NCBI RefSeq assembly: GCF_009601505.1
Contig: NZ_WITC01000008.1
Span: 1 to 54,958, forward strand
Origin: Sinorhizobium terangae
GTDB lineage: Bacteria > Pseudomonadota > Alphaproteobacteria > Rhizobiales > Rhizobiaceae
DNA length: 54,958 nucleotides
Direction: 5' to 3'
In this document: positions 1 through 9,024 of the stretch, one piece after another
How positions within the stretch are numbered: position 1 is the first letter of the stretch
Layout: the number at the start of each line of letters is the position of its first letter
Notes under the pieces: generated by a model
Database searches by the model: none
Told to the model about the DNA's origin: nothing
What the model saw: the letters and a program-made list of their open reading frames with translations, nothing else
Position numbers and translations under genes: made by a program

Positions 1-48
1 ATCTCCCCCCTTGTGGGGGAGATGCCCGGCAGGGCAGAGGGGGGTATC
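1..48. repeat. C-rich hairpin repeat at window edge
   Basis: Positions 1-9 (ATCTCCCCC) pair with 15-23 (GGGGGAGAT), followed by a G-rich tail to about 48. This reads like one of the short intergenic repeats scattered through Sinorhizobium and Rhizobium chromosomes. The family assignment is from memory; the hairpin itself is seen directly. It may extend beyond the window. Confidence 0.55.
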
Positions 49-94
49 ACAGCTGCTTTCCGCAACCGGATTCCCCCTCCAGCCCTCTATAGCG

Positions 95-118
95 CCGTAT
101 GGCCGGCAAGGCATACGG
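95..118 (-). terminator. hairpin downstream of the alcohol dehydrogenase gene
   Basis: CCGTATG at 95-101 pairs with CATACGG at 112-118, lying 15 bases past the stop codon of the minus-strand dehydrogenase. There is no clear T-run on the minus strand, so it may be an mRNA 3' stabiliser rather than an intrinsic terminator. Confidence 0.35.
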
Positions 119-132
119 TGCAGTAAGAAGGT

Positions 133-1179
133 TCACGCCTTGAGCGAAGCCATGTCGATCACGAAGCGGTAGCGAACGTCGCTCTTGATCACCCGCTCGT
201 AGGCCTCGTTGATCTGCTCCATCTCGATCGTCTCGATTTCGGAAACGATGCCGTGCTCGCCGCAGAAATCCAGCATCTCCTGGGTTTCCTTGATCGAGCC
301 GATCATCGAACCGGAAATGCTGCGCCGCGCCGGAACCAGCGAAAAGGCGTGGACCGGCACCGGGGTCTCAGGAATGCCGACAAGCACCAGGTCGCCGTCG
401 ACCTTCAGGAGATTGAGATAGGCGTTCCAGTCGACCTCGGCGGCAACGGTGCAGATGATCAGGTCGAAACTTCCGGCAAGCGCCTGGAACGTCTCCGGAT
501 CGTTGGTCGCGTAATAATGATCCGCGCCGAGTTTCAGCCCATCCTCCTTTTTGGAGAGGCTCTGGCTCAGCACGGTAACTTCGGCGCCCATCGCGTGGGC
601 AAGCTTCACGCCCATGTGGCCGAGGCCGCCCATGCCGACGATTGCAACCTTCTTGCCGGGCCCCGCCTTCCAGTGGCGGAGCGGCGAGTAAAGCGTGATA
701 CCTGCGCAAAGCAGCGGGGCGGCCGCGTCGAGCGGCAGGTTCTCGCGAATAGAAAGCACATAGCCTTCCTTGACGACGATATGGTCCGAGTAACCCCCCT
801 GGGTCGCGGTCTTGCCGTCGGCCTCGACGCCGTTATAGGTGACGACCAGGCCGGGTAGGTAATGCTCCAGATCGAGGTCGCGGGTGGCGCAGGTCGTGCA
901 GGAATCGACGAAACAGCCGACGCCGGCACGGTCGCCGACCTTGAACTTGGTGACCTTCGATCCGACCGCCGACACAATGCCGACGATCTCGTGGCCCGGC
1001 ACCATGGGAAAAGTCGAGTTGCCCCATTCGTTGCGGGCCTGATGGATGTCGGAATGGCAGACGCCGCAATATTTGATGTCGATGACCACATCGTCGTCAC
1101 GCGGTTCGCGGCGCTCGAATGTGAAGGGTACCAGCGGCTTCGATGCATCGGTCGCCGCATATCCTCTAGCTATAGCCAT
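133..1179 (-). CDS. zinc-dependent NAD(P) alcohol dehydrogenase (YahK/cinnamyl type)
   Basis: The 348-residue protein is a medium-chain dehydrogenase of the YahK/cinnamyl-alcohol type, which reduces aldehydes with NAD(P)H in the cytosol. The catalytic zinc site is intact: CGVCHSD near residues 39-45 and GHEIVG near 62. The cofactor loop GMGGLGHMG lies around residue 180. The structural zinc loop, normally four cysteines, reads [10 protein letters not shown] followed by HYLPG: only the first two cysteines remain, the third position being Arg and the fourth Leu. The ATG at 1179 gives the expected family N-terminus. The gene is divergent from an AraC-type regulator that probably controls it. The physiological substrate cannot be read from the sequence. 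Confidence 0.9.
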   Translation of the reverse strand: MAIARGYAATDASKPLVPFTFERREPRDDDVVIDIKYCGVCHSDIHQARNEWGNSTFPMVPGHEIVGIVSAVGSKVTKFKVGDRAGVGCFVDSCTTCATRDLDLEHYLPGLVVTYNGVEADGKTATQGGYSDHIVVKEGYVLSIRENLPLDAAAPLLCAGITLYSPLRHWKAGPGKKVAIVGMGGLGHMGVKLAHAMGAEVTVLSQSLSKKEDGLKLGADHYYATNDPETFQALAGSFDLIICTVAAEVDWNAYLNLLKVDGDLVLVGIPETPVPVHAFSLVPARRSISGSMIGSIKETQEMLDFCGEHGIVSEIETIEMEQINEAYERVIKSDVRYRFVIDMASLKA

Positions 1180-1284
1180 GGGTCTGTCCTTGATGTCTTG
1201 GGAAATGATGCGCTCGTGAGGCGTGGACCTCGAGCGACAGGGCGGACTATGCTGTCTCGGAGCGACGAAGCGTTAGTGCGATCC

Positions 1285-1299
1285 TGCAAAAGTTTTGCA
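1285..1299. promoter_or_regulatory. palindromic operator candidate between adh and araC
   Basis: TGCAAAA-G-TTTTGCA is a perfect 15-base palindrome in the 221-base divergent intergenic region, followed by a further TGCA at 1306-1309. It is a plausible site for the neighbouring AraC-type regulator. No convincing promoter pair was found on either side, so this rests on symmetry and position. Confidence 0.4.
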
Positions 1300-1400
1300 C
1301 AATTCTGCATGAATGAAGGCGCCGCCGTGGCGAGGCTGCGGCGGGAACCTATCTGAACGGCACGCCGCACAGACCTAAGATATTGGAAAGGCCGCTGAAT

Positions 1401-2342
1401 ATGACGACGACAAGACAGACGCCGCGCCAGGAGATGATCGATATCATTGCCCGTATCGCCGACAAGGATGGAGACCACGCCACGATCGTGCCGGGTCTCA
1501 GCGTCCACCGGCATTCAAGCACAGCGAAGCCGAATTGCGCAGCTTACAGGCCGAGCCTGGCGATCATCGTGCAAGGCGCCAAGCGCGTGGTAGTTGGCGA
1601 CGAGACCATCGTCTACGGCGCTTCGGACTACCTGTTGACCTCGATCGACCTGCCGGTCATTTCCCAAATCTCGCATGCGTCGCCGGAAGAGCCGTACATG
1701 AGCCTCGCGTTCCAGATCGATACCGGAAAGATACCGGCACTGGTCGATCTGATCGGTAGCCGCCCCGCGAAGGCGTCGGCCTCCGCGCGCGGAATGACGG
1801 TCAGCAAGATAACACCAGATCTCGAAGACGCTGCACTCCGCCTGCTGCGGCTGCTCGATCGCCCGGACGACATTGCCGCCCTTCTGCCGTTGATCGAGCG
1901 GGAACTCCTCTACCGCCTGCTCGTCGGGCCGCATGGCGTAAGGCTCAGGCAGATGATGACGGCGGAAAGTCAGCCGCACCAGATCGGCCGCGCCGTCGCA
2001 TGGCTGAAGGAGCACTATACGCACCCCTTGCGCATCGACGATCTCGCGAGCCGGGTCAGCATGAGCGTTTCCTCGCTTCATCATCACTTCAAGGCAATCA
2101 CGGCGATGAGCCCGCTGCAGTATCAGAAGCAGCTCCGGCTGCAGGAAGCGCGGCGCCTGATGCTGGAAGAGCGTCTCGATGCAGGCGATGCTGGCCATCA
2201 GGTCGGCTATGAGAGCCAGTCGCAGTTCAGCCGCGAATATTCCCGCCAGTTCGGCGAACCGCCGGCGCGCCATATCGGCCGCGTTCGCCGCAGCCTCGTC
2301 GAGCGTTTAGGTGGCGAGACGGAGATTTTGAGCGAGGGTTAG
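1401..2342 (+). CDS. AraC-family transcriptional regulator
   Basis: This 313-residue regulator has an N-terminal cupin-like AraC_N ligand domain (about residues 20-170, with the SLAIIVQGAKRVVVGDE strand region) and a C-terminal two-HTH AraC DNA-binding domain (about 205-305, LRIDDLASRVSMSVSSLHHH and YESQSQFSREYSRQFG). I chose ATG 1401, which has GGAAAGG ten bases upstream, over an in-frame TTG at 1383. It is divergent from the alcohol dehydrogenase, an arrangement common for AraC regulators that respond to aldehydes and activate an adjacent oxidoreductase. That link is inference. The effector is unknown. Confidence 0.88.
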   Translation: MTTTRQTPRQEMIDIIARIADKDGDHATIVPGLSVHRHSSTAKPNCAAYRPSLAIIVQGAKRVVVGDETIVYGASDYLLTSIDLPVISQISHASPEEPYMSLAFQIDTGKIPALVDLIGSRPAKASASARGMTVSKITPDLEDAALRLLRLLDRPDDIAALLPLIERELLYRLLVGPHGVRLRQMMTAESQPHQIGRAVAWLKEHYTHPLRIDDLASRVSMSVSSLHHHFKAITAMSPLQYQKQLRLQEARRLMLEERLDAGDAGHQVGYESQSQFSREYSRQFGEPPARHIGRVRRSLVERLGGETEILSEG

Positions 2343-2370
2343 GAGCCAGACGATTCTTCGCGTATCTTTG

Positions 2371-2389
2371 GACGCCCGGCGCGGGCGTC
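2371..2389. terminator. bidirectional hairpin between convergent genes
   Basis: GACGCCC at 2371-2377 pairs with GGGCGTC at 2383-2389 around a five-base loop, in the 51-base gap between the convergent regulator and aminotransferase genes. T-runs are weak on both strands. Confidence 0.5.
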
Positions 2390-2393
2390 TCGT

Positions 2394-5312
2394 TCACCAG
2401 CCCTCTTCCAGCACCCGCCCCAGCATCTCGGCGAAGAAGTCGGCGCTCTCGCGGCTGAGGCAGAGCGGCGGTTTAATCTTCAATACGTTCAGGTGATCGC
2501 CGGTCGGCTGCATGATGACGCCGAGTTCAAGGAGCCGGTTGCAGATCGCCGCCGTCTCCTGCGTCGCGGGTTCCAGCGTTTCGCGATCACGGACGAACTC
2601 GACGCCGAGATAAAGCCCCATGCCGTGGACCGCGCCGACGAGCGGAAAGCGCTCGCCAAGCGCCTGCAGTCGCGCCTTGAGGTGGTCGCCGACCGTGCGG
2701 GCATTTTCCTGCAGCGCCTCGTCGTGGAGAATGTCGAGAACCGTGAGGCCAACGACCGAGCTTACCGGACTGCCGCCGGACGACGAGAAGAAGTAGCCTT
2801 CCTTTTCCAGCGCCTCCGCGATCTCGCGCCGCGTGATGACGGCACCGAGCGGATGGCCGTTGCCCATGCCCTTGGCGACCGTGATGATGTCCGGGACGAC
2901 ACCCTGCTCTTCGAACCCCCAGAAGTAATGGCCAAGGCGGCCGTAACCCACCTGCACCTCGTCGGCGATGCAGACGCCGCCCCGCTTCCTGACCATGGCA
3001 TAAACGGCTTGGAGATATCCGGGCGGCAGCGGGATGCCGCCAGCGTTGCCATAGACCGCTTCACAGATGAAGCCCGCAAGGCCCACCCGGTTCTCGTCGA
3101 GTTCCTCCAGTTTCTCGGTCACGGCACGAACATAATCGACCGTCGAACCTTCCCCGCGAAACGGTCCGCGATAGGTGTTCGGGGAGACGACCGGGTGCAC
3201 CCAATCGGGCCGCGTCGTCAGCGCCTGCGGGTTGTCGGCGATCGAGGTCGAGACCGCATCGCTCGCAACCGTCCAGCCATGATAGGCTTCGAGCAGAGAG
3301 AGTATGTGGCGCGCGCCGGAATGGGCCCAGGCGAGCCGGATCGCAAGGTCGTTCGCCTCCGAGCCGCTGTTGACGAGGAAGACCGTGTCAAGTCCATCGG
3401 GCGCTAACTCTGCAAGCCTCTCCGAAAATTCCGCGACGGACGCATAATGGAACCGCGAATTGGTGTTGAGCAGCGACCATTGCCGGCCAACCGCCGCCGA
3501 GAGGCGCGGATGGCCGTGGCCGACGATCGTGACATTGTTGACCATGTCGAGATAGGCGCGGCCCTCGACATCGAAGAGATGTTCTTTCCAGCCCCGCTCG
3601 ATCTGCGGCGGCTGCCGGTAATAGTTGTTTTGCGGCCGTGCGAAATGACGTTGCCGGCGCTGAAGCAGCTCGCCTGCCGCCGGCAAAGGCGCATCACAGT
3701 CGAAACCGAGCATTTGGGCGGGCGACGGGCAAAGCGCCCGCCAGGCTTCCGCCTGGCTTGCTGTCGCGAAAGGCGGCGGGTCGATCTCCGCTTCCGTCGA
3801 GAGCTGGACGCGGATGAAGCCGAGCGCCGGCGGATCGCCGGACACGACGCCGATCGGTGCTCCGGCTTCGATCGCACCTTCGGCGGCCTGTTCGATGCCA
3901 TGCAGATGAAGATGCAGCCCATCGGTCGACAGAACCATTTTATCGCCGCGCCGCCCGAGGTGCCCCGCGAAGGGCGCATGGACGGCCGTTTGCCCGTGCA
4001 GGCAGAGATCGACGTGCAGGGCGAAGGTCGCAGGCGACCTTGCCTGGAGAAGCCGCGTCTCGGTCAAGCGGAATTCGCCGTAGCGCGTGGCGGAGGTGCC
4101 GGCCGCCCGCGCCGCCGACTGTAAGAGCAGCGCTTCGGTGTCCTCATAGTGCCAGCGGTCGGCCGGAAGATGAGGCCCAAGAAGCGAAAGATCGACGATC
4201 CCGACGCGGGAGGGCTCGATGTCCGGCAGCAGCCGGCCGGCCGTCAGGGGCACGGTCGGTGCCGCCCCCTTCCCCACCGTCCGGCGGATTGCCTGCTCCA
4301 TCAGAGCGAAAGGCACGGACAGCGCAACATCGAGAATTTCGCGTTCATGGGCAGCGTTTCCACGGACATAGGCGTTGTCGGGATCGATCTCCAACTGCTG
4401 TTCCGTGCTTGCGACCAGAATGCCCGCCCGTGCCACGATGAGCGGCCAGAGCGCTTCCAGCTCGACATCCGTCAGCGGGAATGCCGCGTGGAACGCCTGG
4501 ACCGCCGGCAAGATGAAGAACGGGTCGCCGTCGGCGTGGTGAAGCAGCGACGCACAGGTGACCGCCAGCTCCGCAACGAGCCACCCCTTGAGGACATCAC
4601 CGAAGTCGATCACGCCCTCGGGCACCAGCCTGCCGCCCTCCACCCTGCTCACGACGTTGTCGTCGGTGACGTCCTGGTGGATCGCCTGCACCCGTAACTC
4701 CGGCATCAGCGGCTGCACGCGCCGCATGGCGGCGACCATCGCCTCTGCGACACGCTTGCGCAAATCGACGTCGGTCATGGTCTGCAGCAGTTGCAGGGCG
4801 ACCGGTCCAGCCCGTTGCAGGTCCCATTGCAGTTCGCGTTCGAGCCCGGGATGATCCAGCCCCTTGAGCGCCGAAGCCAACCTTCCGGCGAGATCGCCCA
4901 GTTCCGCCACCGTTTGCGCCGGAAGATGCTTGCGGCGGGTCAAAGGCGTACCGTCGAGATAGGTGAGCAGCCGGAACTGATAGGGCACGTCCCGGACGAT
5001 GGCGACGACGATGTCCTCGCCATTCCGCGCCGGGATGACGGCCGGCACCTTCGGAGCGCCCGCGGTGGCGCCGAGATGATGCAGCGCTGCATTCTGCGCC
5101 TCAAGTTCGACCCGCGCATATTCCATCCGGCAGATTTTCAGGACGAACCGGCCGTCCTCGGTATCCACGCGGTAGTTTCGATCCTGCTGGCTGCCGAGTT
5201 CTGTCAGCGCGCCGGAAAGGTCGTACTCAACCGACAGAACGCGTTTCGCCTCCTCGGCCGAAACATCCGGCCTGGCAAGTTGCGTGCGGAGCTTGAGCGC
5301 TTCTCCGTCCAT
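2394..5312 (-). CDS. kinase / M23-like / class III aminotransferase fusion
   Basis: The 972-residue protein has three parts. Residues about 25-330 form an APH-type small-molecule kinase with AIHQDVTDDN (catalytic loop) and VIDFGD (metal site). Residues about 390-520 resemble a degenerate peptidase M23/lipoyl-like beta domain (HAPFAGHLG). Residues about 550-970 are a PLP class III aminotransferase fold with the lysine loop ITVAKGMGNGHPLGAV. The family is known in bacteria. Its aminotransferase part is related to the phospho-lyases for phosphoethanolamine and phosphohydroxylysine, whose substrates are made by APH-type kinases. I infer a kinase plus phospho-lyase acting on a hydroxy-amine, or otherwise a transaminase. 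It lies 31 bases downstream of hutC on the same strand, probably co-transcribed. Confidence 0.85.
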   Translation of the reverse strand: MDGEALKLRTQLARPDVSAEEAKRVLSVEYDLSGALTELGSQQDRNYRVDTEDGRFVLKICRMEYARVELEAQNAALHHLGATAGAPKVPAVIPARNGEDIVVAIVRDVPYQFRLLTYLDGTPLTRRKHLPAQTVAELGDLAGRLASALKGLDHPGLERELQWDLQRAGPVALQLLQTMTDVDLRKRVAEAMVAAMRRVQPLMPELRVQAIHQDVTDDNVVSRVEGGRLVPEGVIDFGDVLKGWLVAELAVTCASLLHHADGDPFFILPAVQAFHAAFPLTDVELEALWPLIVARAGILVASTEQQLEIDPDNAYVRGNAAHEREILDVALSVPFALMEQAIRRTVGKGAAPTVPLTAGRLLPDIEPSRVGIVDLSLLGPHLPADRWHYEDTEALLLQSAARAAGTSATRYGEFRLTETRLLQARSPATFALHVDLCLHGQTAVHAPFAGHLGRRGDKMVLSTDGLHLHLHGIEQAAEGAIEAGAPIGVVSGDPPALGFIRVQLSTEAEIDPPPFATASQAEAWRALCPSPAQMLGFDCDAPLPAAGELLQRRQRHFARPQNNYYRQPPQIERGWKEHLFDVEGRAYLDMVNNVTIVGHGHPRLSAAVGRQWSLLNTNSRFHYASVAEFSERLAELAPDGLDTVFLVNSGSEANDLAIRLAWAHSGARHILSLLEAYHGWTVASDAVSTSIADNPQALTTRPDWVHPVVSPNTYRGPFRGEGSTVDYVRAVTEKLEELDENRVGLAGFICEAVYGNAGGIPLPPGYLQAVYAMVRKRGGVCIADEVQVGYGRLGHYFWGFEEQGVVPDIITVAKGMGNGHPLGAVITRREIAEALEKEGYFFSSSGGSPVSSVVGLTVLDILHDEALQENARTVGDHLKARLQALGERFPLVGAVHGMGLYLGVEFVRDRETLEPATQETAAICNRLLELGVIMQPTGDHLNVLKIKPPLCLSRESADFFAEMLGRVLEEGW

Positions 5313-5343
5313 CCTTCAATTCCCGTTTGTTCGCGGGACCGCC

Positions 5344-6087
5344 TCACTGCGAGACGCCCTCAAGGCGATAGCGCGTGCCCGGATAAAGCAGCCGCGCGGT
5401 CGTAACACTCGCCGTCTCCGACCAGGTCCGACGGCGGATCATCAGGCACGGTTCGTTGCGGCCGATCGCGAGAAGCTTGCATTCCCAAGGCTTGGGCGAT
5501 ACGGCCTCGACAATCTGCTCGGTGCGGGTGATCGGCGCCACCAGGGTCAGATAGGCGTTTGGGGTGATGGCGCTGAAATCCTGCGCCATGTAGCTCGGGC
5601 AGACCGTCGGGTTGACGAACCGATCCTCGATCTGGATCGGCACCTCATCCTCGCAATGGACCATGATCGAATGGAACACCCTTGCCCCCGTCGGGACGCC
5701 CAGCGCATCGCCGATCTCGGGGCTCGCCGGCTCCTCCTCTAAAAGGGTCAGCCGCGAAGTGTGCCGATGACCACGCTCGCGGATCTCGTCCGCGATGTTG
5801 CGGACCTCGAGGAGCGCCGTGCTGCCCTTGTGGGCCGCGACAAAGGATCCGACCCCCTGCACCCGTGTGATCGCGCCCTCGCTCGCAAGCTCGCGCAAAG
5901 CCCTGTTCGCCGTCATCCGGCTGACGCCGAGATCCGCGACGATATCGTTTTCCGACGGTATCCGGTGATTGGCCGGCCACTCGCCGCTCTCAATCCGGCT
6001 GCGAATGAACTGCTTCACCGCCTCGTAGCGCGGAACTGACCCTGGCGCGAAGGCTGCCATGTCGTTCGTCCACCCCGGTGCCGTCAT
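5344..6087 (-). CDS. hutC: GntR/HutC-family repressor of histidine use
   Basis: The 247-residue protein has an N-terminal GntR winged helix (PSENDIVADLGVSRMTANRAL) and a C-terminal UTRA effector domain (FHSIMVHCEDEVPIQIEDRF). In characterised relatives HutC represses hut genes and is released by urocanate. I chose ATG 6087, preceded by GGGAG eight bases away; an ATG at 6060 is possible but has a poor ribosome site. The gene is divergent from hutF, with a shared 132-base control region, and is followed by the kinase-aminotransferase fusion on the same strand. The assignment to histidine metabolism comes from hutF and hutD next door. Confidence 0.82.
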   Translation of the reverse strand: MTAPGWTNDMAAFAPGSVPRYEAVKQFIRSRIESGEWPANHRIPSENDIVADLGVSRMTANRALRELASEGAITRVQGVGSFVAAHKGSTALLEVRNIADEIRERGHRHTSRLTLLEEEPASPEIGDALGVPTGARVFHSIMVHCEDEVPIQIEDRFVNPTVCPSYMAQDFSAITPNAYLTLVAPITRTEQIVEAVSPKPWECKLLAIGRNEPCLMIRRRTWSETASVTTARLLYPGTRYRLEGVSQ

Positions 6088-6184
6088 CACCTGCTCCCAA
6101 TTAACGCCTATGAAGGCAACGACCATCTCGGCAATCACTCTTTTCGTCGATTTTAGCCTTGCGCGCCACCACAAAATACCTATA

Positions 6185-6198
6185 GTTCCATATACAAC
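6185..6198. promoter_or_regulatory. candidate HutC operator upstream of hutF
   Basis: GTTCCATATACAAC is a 14-base imperfect palindrome (10 of 14 positions symmetric), ending 21 bases before the hutF start and facing the divergent hutC gene. HutC-type repressors bind short A/T-centred palindromes containing TATA-like cores, so position and shape fit. This is motif inference only. Confidence 0.35.
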
Positions 6199-6219
6199 CA
6201 CGTACAGGAAAATCGCAGC

Positions 6220-7596
6220 ATGGCCACGTTTCCCGTCCAACGGCTCTTTGCGGAGCGTGCTCTTCTTCCAGGCGGCTGGGCCGAAAACGTGGCCATCACC
6301 CTTGACGACGGGGGCGGCATCGCATCGGTCACGCCCGGCCAATCCATTGCGGAAGGCGACGAGCGACTTTCGGGACCGGTGATTCCGGCGATTGCCAACC
6401 TTCACTCCCATGCGTTTCAGCGCGCCATGGCCGGCCTCGCGGAAGTAGCAGGCACGGGAGATGACAGTTTCTGGACCTGGCGCGAGGAAATGTATCGCAC
6501 CGTCGGCCTCGTCGACCCGGACGACGCCGAGGCCATCGCCGCCAAGCTTTACATGGAGATGCTGAAGGGCGGCTTCGGCCGTGTGGTCGAGTTCCATTAT
6601 CTCCATCACCAGGCAGACGGCACCCCTTATGCCGATCCTGCCGAAATGTCGCTTCGGATCTTGCGCGCGGCCGAGGCGACGGGCATCGGCCTGACCCATC
6701 TTCCCGTCTTCTATGCCCATGCCAATTTCGGCGGTGTGGCGCCCAATCCCGGCCAACGCCCGTTCCTGCATGATCCGGATCGCTTTCTCGCCCTTCTCGA
6801 TCGCCTTGGTCCCGCCTGCGCGAGCGGTGGCGCCAAGCTCGGCTATGCGATTCATTCCTTGCGCGCCGCGACGCCGGACGAGATGCGGACAATTCTCGCT
6901 GCGGCTCCGGTCTCCGGCCCCATTCATATTCATGTGGCCGAGCAAACGCGCGAGGTCGACGACTGCCTCGCCTGGAGCGGCCGGCGGCCGGTCGAATGGC
7001 TGCTTGATGAAATGCCTGTCGACGCACGCTGGTGCGCCATCCACGCGACGCACATGACGGCCGAGGAAACGAAGCGGCTCGCCGCTTCCGGGGCGGTTGC
7101 CGGCCTTTGCCCCGCGACCGAGGCCAATCTCGGTGACGGCATCTTTCCCGCCGTCGAGTTCATCGCCGACGGCGGCCGCATCGGCATCGGCACCGACAGC
7201 CATGTCGCAACCAGCGTCGCGGAAGAACTGCGGCTTCTCGAATACGGCCAGCGGCTGCGCGATCGCCGGCGCAACCGGCTTGCCGCCGGTCCAGGCGCGT
7301 CCGTCGGGCGATCGGTCTTCGAGGCGGCCCTTGCCGGCGGGTTGCAAGCCGCCGGCCTCGACGCGCCGGGCATCAAGGCGGGCGCACGCGCGGATCTCGT
7401 CGTCCTCGACGGCGCCAACCCGTATATCGCCGCCGCCACCGACAACCAGATTCTCGACCGCTGGCTCTTCGCGCTCGGTGGTGAGGCGGTGCGCGACGTG
7501 ATGGTCGCCGGCCAATGGAAGATCCGCAATGGACGCCATGATCGGGAGGAAGAGATCGACCGCGCCTTCGCACGGGTTCTGACGAAACTGAAATAG
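6220..7596 (+). CDS. hutF: formimidoylglutamate deiminase
   Basis: This 458-residue amidohydrolase converts N-formimidoyl-glutamate to N-formylglutamate and ammonia, the fourth step of the five-step histidine pathway in which HutG finishes the job. The metal-binding NLHSHAFQRAMAGL is near residue 60, further His ligands lie in IHIHVAEQ and CAIHATHMT, and the Asp ligand is in IGIGTDSHVATSVAEELRL. The length is normal. ATG 6220 is preceded by AGGAAA. It is divergent from hutC and followed 204 bases later by hutD. The other hut genes (hutH, hutU, hutI, hutG) are not in this window. Confidence 0.93.
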   Translation: MATFPVQRLFAERALLPGGWAENVAITLDDGGGIASVTPGQSIAEGDERLSGPVIPAIANLHSHAFQRAMAGLAEVAGTGDDSFWTWREEMYRTVGLVDPDDAEAIAAKLYMEMLKGGFGRVVEFHYLHHQADGTPYADPAEMSLRILRAAEATGIGLTHLPVFYAHANFGGVAPNPGQRPFLHDPDRFLALLDRLGPACASGGAKLGYAIHSLRAATPDEMRTILAAAPVSGPIHIHVAEQTREVDDCLAWSGRRPVEWLLDEMPVDARWCAIHATHMTAEETKRLAASGAVAGLCPATEANLGDGIFPAVEFIADGGRIGIGTDSHVATSVAEELRLLEYGQRLRDRRRNRLAAGPGASVGRSVFEAALAGGLQAAGLDAPGIKAGARADLVVLDGANPYIAAATDNQILDRWLFALGGEAVRDVMVAGQWKIRNGRHDREEEIDRAFARVLTKLK

Positions 7597-7800
7597 TCAC
7601 CGAAGCAACGATCAAGATCAGACGACCGACGATTGCAGGCCGTGCACAATAGAACGTCGGGTGATATTCTGTGCAATCTGGCTAACCGTATGTCGCGCCT
7701 TGTGCGGCGCCGGCCATGTTTCGCGATGCAAGACCCAGACCGGCGACAAGCCTGCGAATGACATCGACCGGATGCGCAACCTGATGCAAGGAGCCACGCC

Positions 7801-8385
7801 ATGAAGATCCTGCGCTCGAACGAATACCGGCGCATGCCGTGGAAAAACGGTGGCGGCGAAACCGTGGAAATTGCCGTCTCCCCGGAGCGCGCGTCGCTTT
7901 CCGATTTCGATTGGCGCATCAGCATGGCGACGGTCGCGAGCGACGGCTCCTTCTCCAGCTTCCCCGGCATCGACCGCACGCTCTCGATCCTCGAAGGTGC
8001 CGGCATGACGCTTGCAATCGAAGGCCGGCAGCCGAAGCTGCTGACGGTCGCCGATCCTCCCCTCTCCTTCCCCGCCGAGGCGCCGACATCGGCGACGCTT
8101 CGCGACGGCCCGGTGATTGACCTTAACGTCATGACGCGGCGCGGCGTGCTGAAGCACCGCGTGCGGCGGCTTCACGTCGAGGGTTCGCAATCGCTCGAAT
8201 CCCATGCCCGGGAACTCATCGTCTTCTGCCACCGCGGAAGCGTCACGCTGGCGACGGAGGGCGTGACCGCAACGCTTCATGCGCTGGACGCCGCGATCCT
8301 CATCCAGCCACTCCCCCTCACGCTGACGGCGGAGATCGCGTCCGGGCTTTTCCTTGTCGAGATCGTGCCCGGCGGCGCGGCCTGA
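7801..8385 (+). CDS. hutD: HutD-family protein
   Basis: The 194-residue protein has the typical HutD start (RSNEYRRMPWKNGGGETVEI) followed by FDWRISMATVASDGSFSSFPG and a bicupin-like fold. HutD proteins occur with hut genes. The Pseudomonas protein is thought to set an upper limit on hut expression, perhaps by binding formylglutamate, but the biochemistry is poorly defined. The gene follows hutF at 204 bases, a gap in which I see no gene or terminator. Whether it shares the hutF promoter is unclear. Confidence 0.85.
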   Translation: MKILRSNEYRRMPWKNGGGETVEIAVSPERASLSDFDWRISMATVASDGSFSSFPGIDRTLSILEGAGMTLAIEGRQPKLLTVADPPLSFPAEAPTSATLRDGPVIDLNVMTRRGVLKHRVRRLHVEGSQSLESHARELIVFCHRGSVTLATEGVTATLHALDAAILIQPLPLTLTAEIASGLFLVEIVPGGAA

Positions 8386-8581
8386 CATCGAGCGGTCGAC
8401 GACCTCCGCGTGGGCGTTGCGGCCTACCTCGTGAAGCAGATCGAGTGCGTGGGCGATAATTTCGGCGGCGATCCGATCGGCGACAGGTATGGTCACGTGG
8501 CCGCGACCGGCATGTTGATCGCCCTACTCCCTTTGGGGGGCGCCGCTAATTCTTGACAGCAACCGGCACTGTGAGAGCCTA

Positions 8582-8684
8582 CTGCATGATCGCTCAAATC
8601 GGAATCGATTTGAGCGATCATGCCAGCGGTTCAACGTCCTATAGTGATCCCTTGCGCGCCTCAAAAGACGCGCGGCGCTGCAGG
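8582..8684. repeat. RIME1-like element, near-complete copy
   Basis: Two palindromes about 103 bases long in total. The first (8582-8626) has arms CTGCATGATCGCTCAAATCG and its complement. The second (about 8629-8684) has the TTGCGCGCC/GACGCGCGGCGCTGCAG arms. The same two-palindrome design recurs at 18.6, 37.5 and 43.2 kb, with partial copies elsewhere. It matches the rhizobial intergenic mosaic element RIME1 as I remember it. It lies in the 333-base gap between hutD and the HTH gene; the rest of that gap holds a lone TTGACA (8553-8558) and no gene I can support. Confidence 0.75.
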
Positions 8685-8718
8685 ACGTCTCGGTTGCAGT
8701 CGAGGAAACGGTGCCGCG

Positions 8719-9024
8719 ATGCCCGAAAAAGACAGGAAACGCCGTGCCGCCCAGATTCCCACCGGCAGTTGGCCGCCACGCATGATGGCGGAGATGGCGG
8801 CCGGTTACGTTGGTGAAAAGCACGTCGAAGACTTCCTCGAGCGGATCGGAACAATTTACCCGCAGCCGCGCCTCGTCGAAGGCCCCAGGCGCAAGTTCTG
8901 GTACCGGGAAGATCTGGACAAGGCCATGAACATGGCCCTGCCGAGGGCGCCGCGGTTCAGCGAAAAACTCCAGGCAAAAATAGCGGAACGGAGGGCCGCA
9001 CGGCGGGCCCGCGTCAAAACCTGA
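8719..9024 (+). CDS. excisionase/AlpA-like HTH protein
   Basis: A 101-residue basic protein. Residues about 15-65 (PPRMMAEMAAGYVGEKHVED, then FLERIGTIYPQPR and WYREDLDKAM) follow the pattern of the small winged-HTH proteins found next to integrases in rhizobial prophages and islands: AA-Y-G, a helix, P-P, then W-DLD. The C-terminal 30 residues are strongly basic (AERRAARRARVK). ATG 8719 has GAGGAAACG just upstream. No integrase is present, so it could be a relic or a stand-alone regulator. It overlaps the convergent small gene at 9014-9181 by 11 bases. Confidence 0.65.
   Translation: MPEKDRKRRAAQIPTGSWPPRMMAEMAAGYVGEKHVEDFLERIGTIYPQPRLVEGPRRKFWYREDLDKAMNMALPRAPRFSEKLQAKIAERRAARRARVKT

Noticed and set aside
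6061..7539. Long minus-strand open frame running from hutC through the whole of hutF
   Set aside because: This is a GC-rich antisense reading of hutF; only the part from 6087 down to 5344 has GntR/UTRA features.
8386..8496. Minus-strand reading MTIPVADRIAAEIIAHALDL as the start of a lost gene after hutD
   Set aside because: It looks protein-like for about 36 codons but continues only as an antisense reading of hutD. No homologue comes to mind, and no ribosome site is clear.
8553..8581. TTGACA with AGCCTA as promoter of the HTH gene
   Set aside because: The -10 match is poor, and the segment abuts a RIME1-type element that would separate it from the gene by 140 bases.
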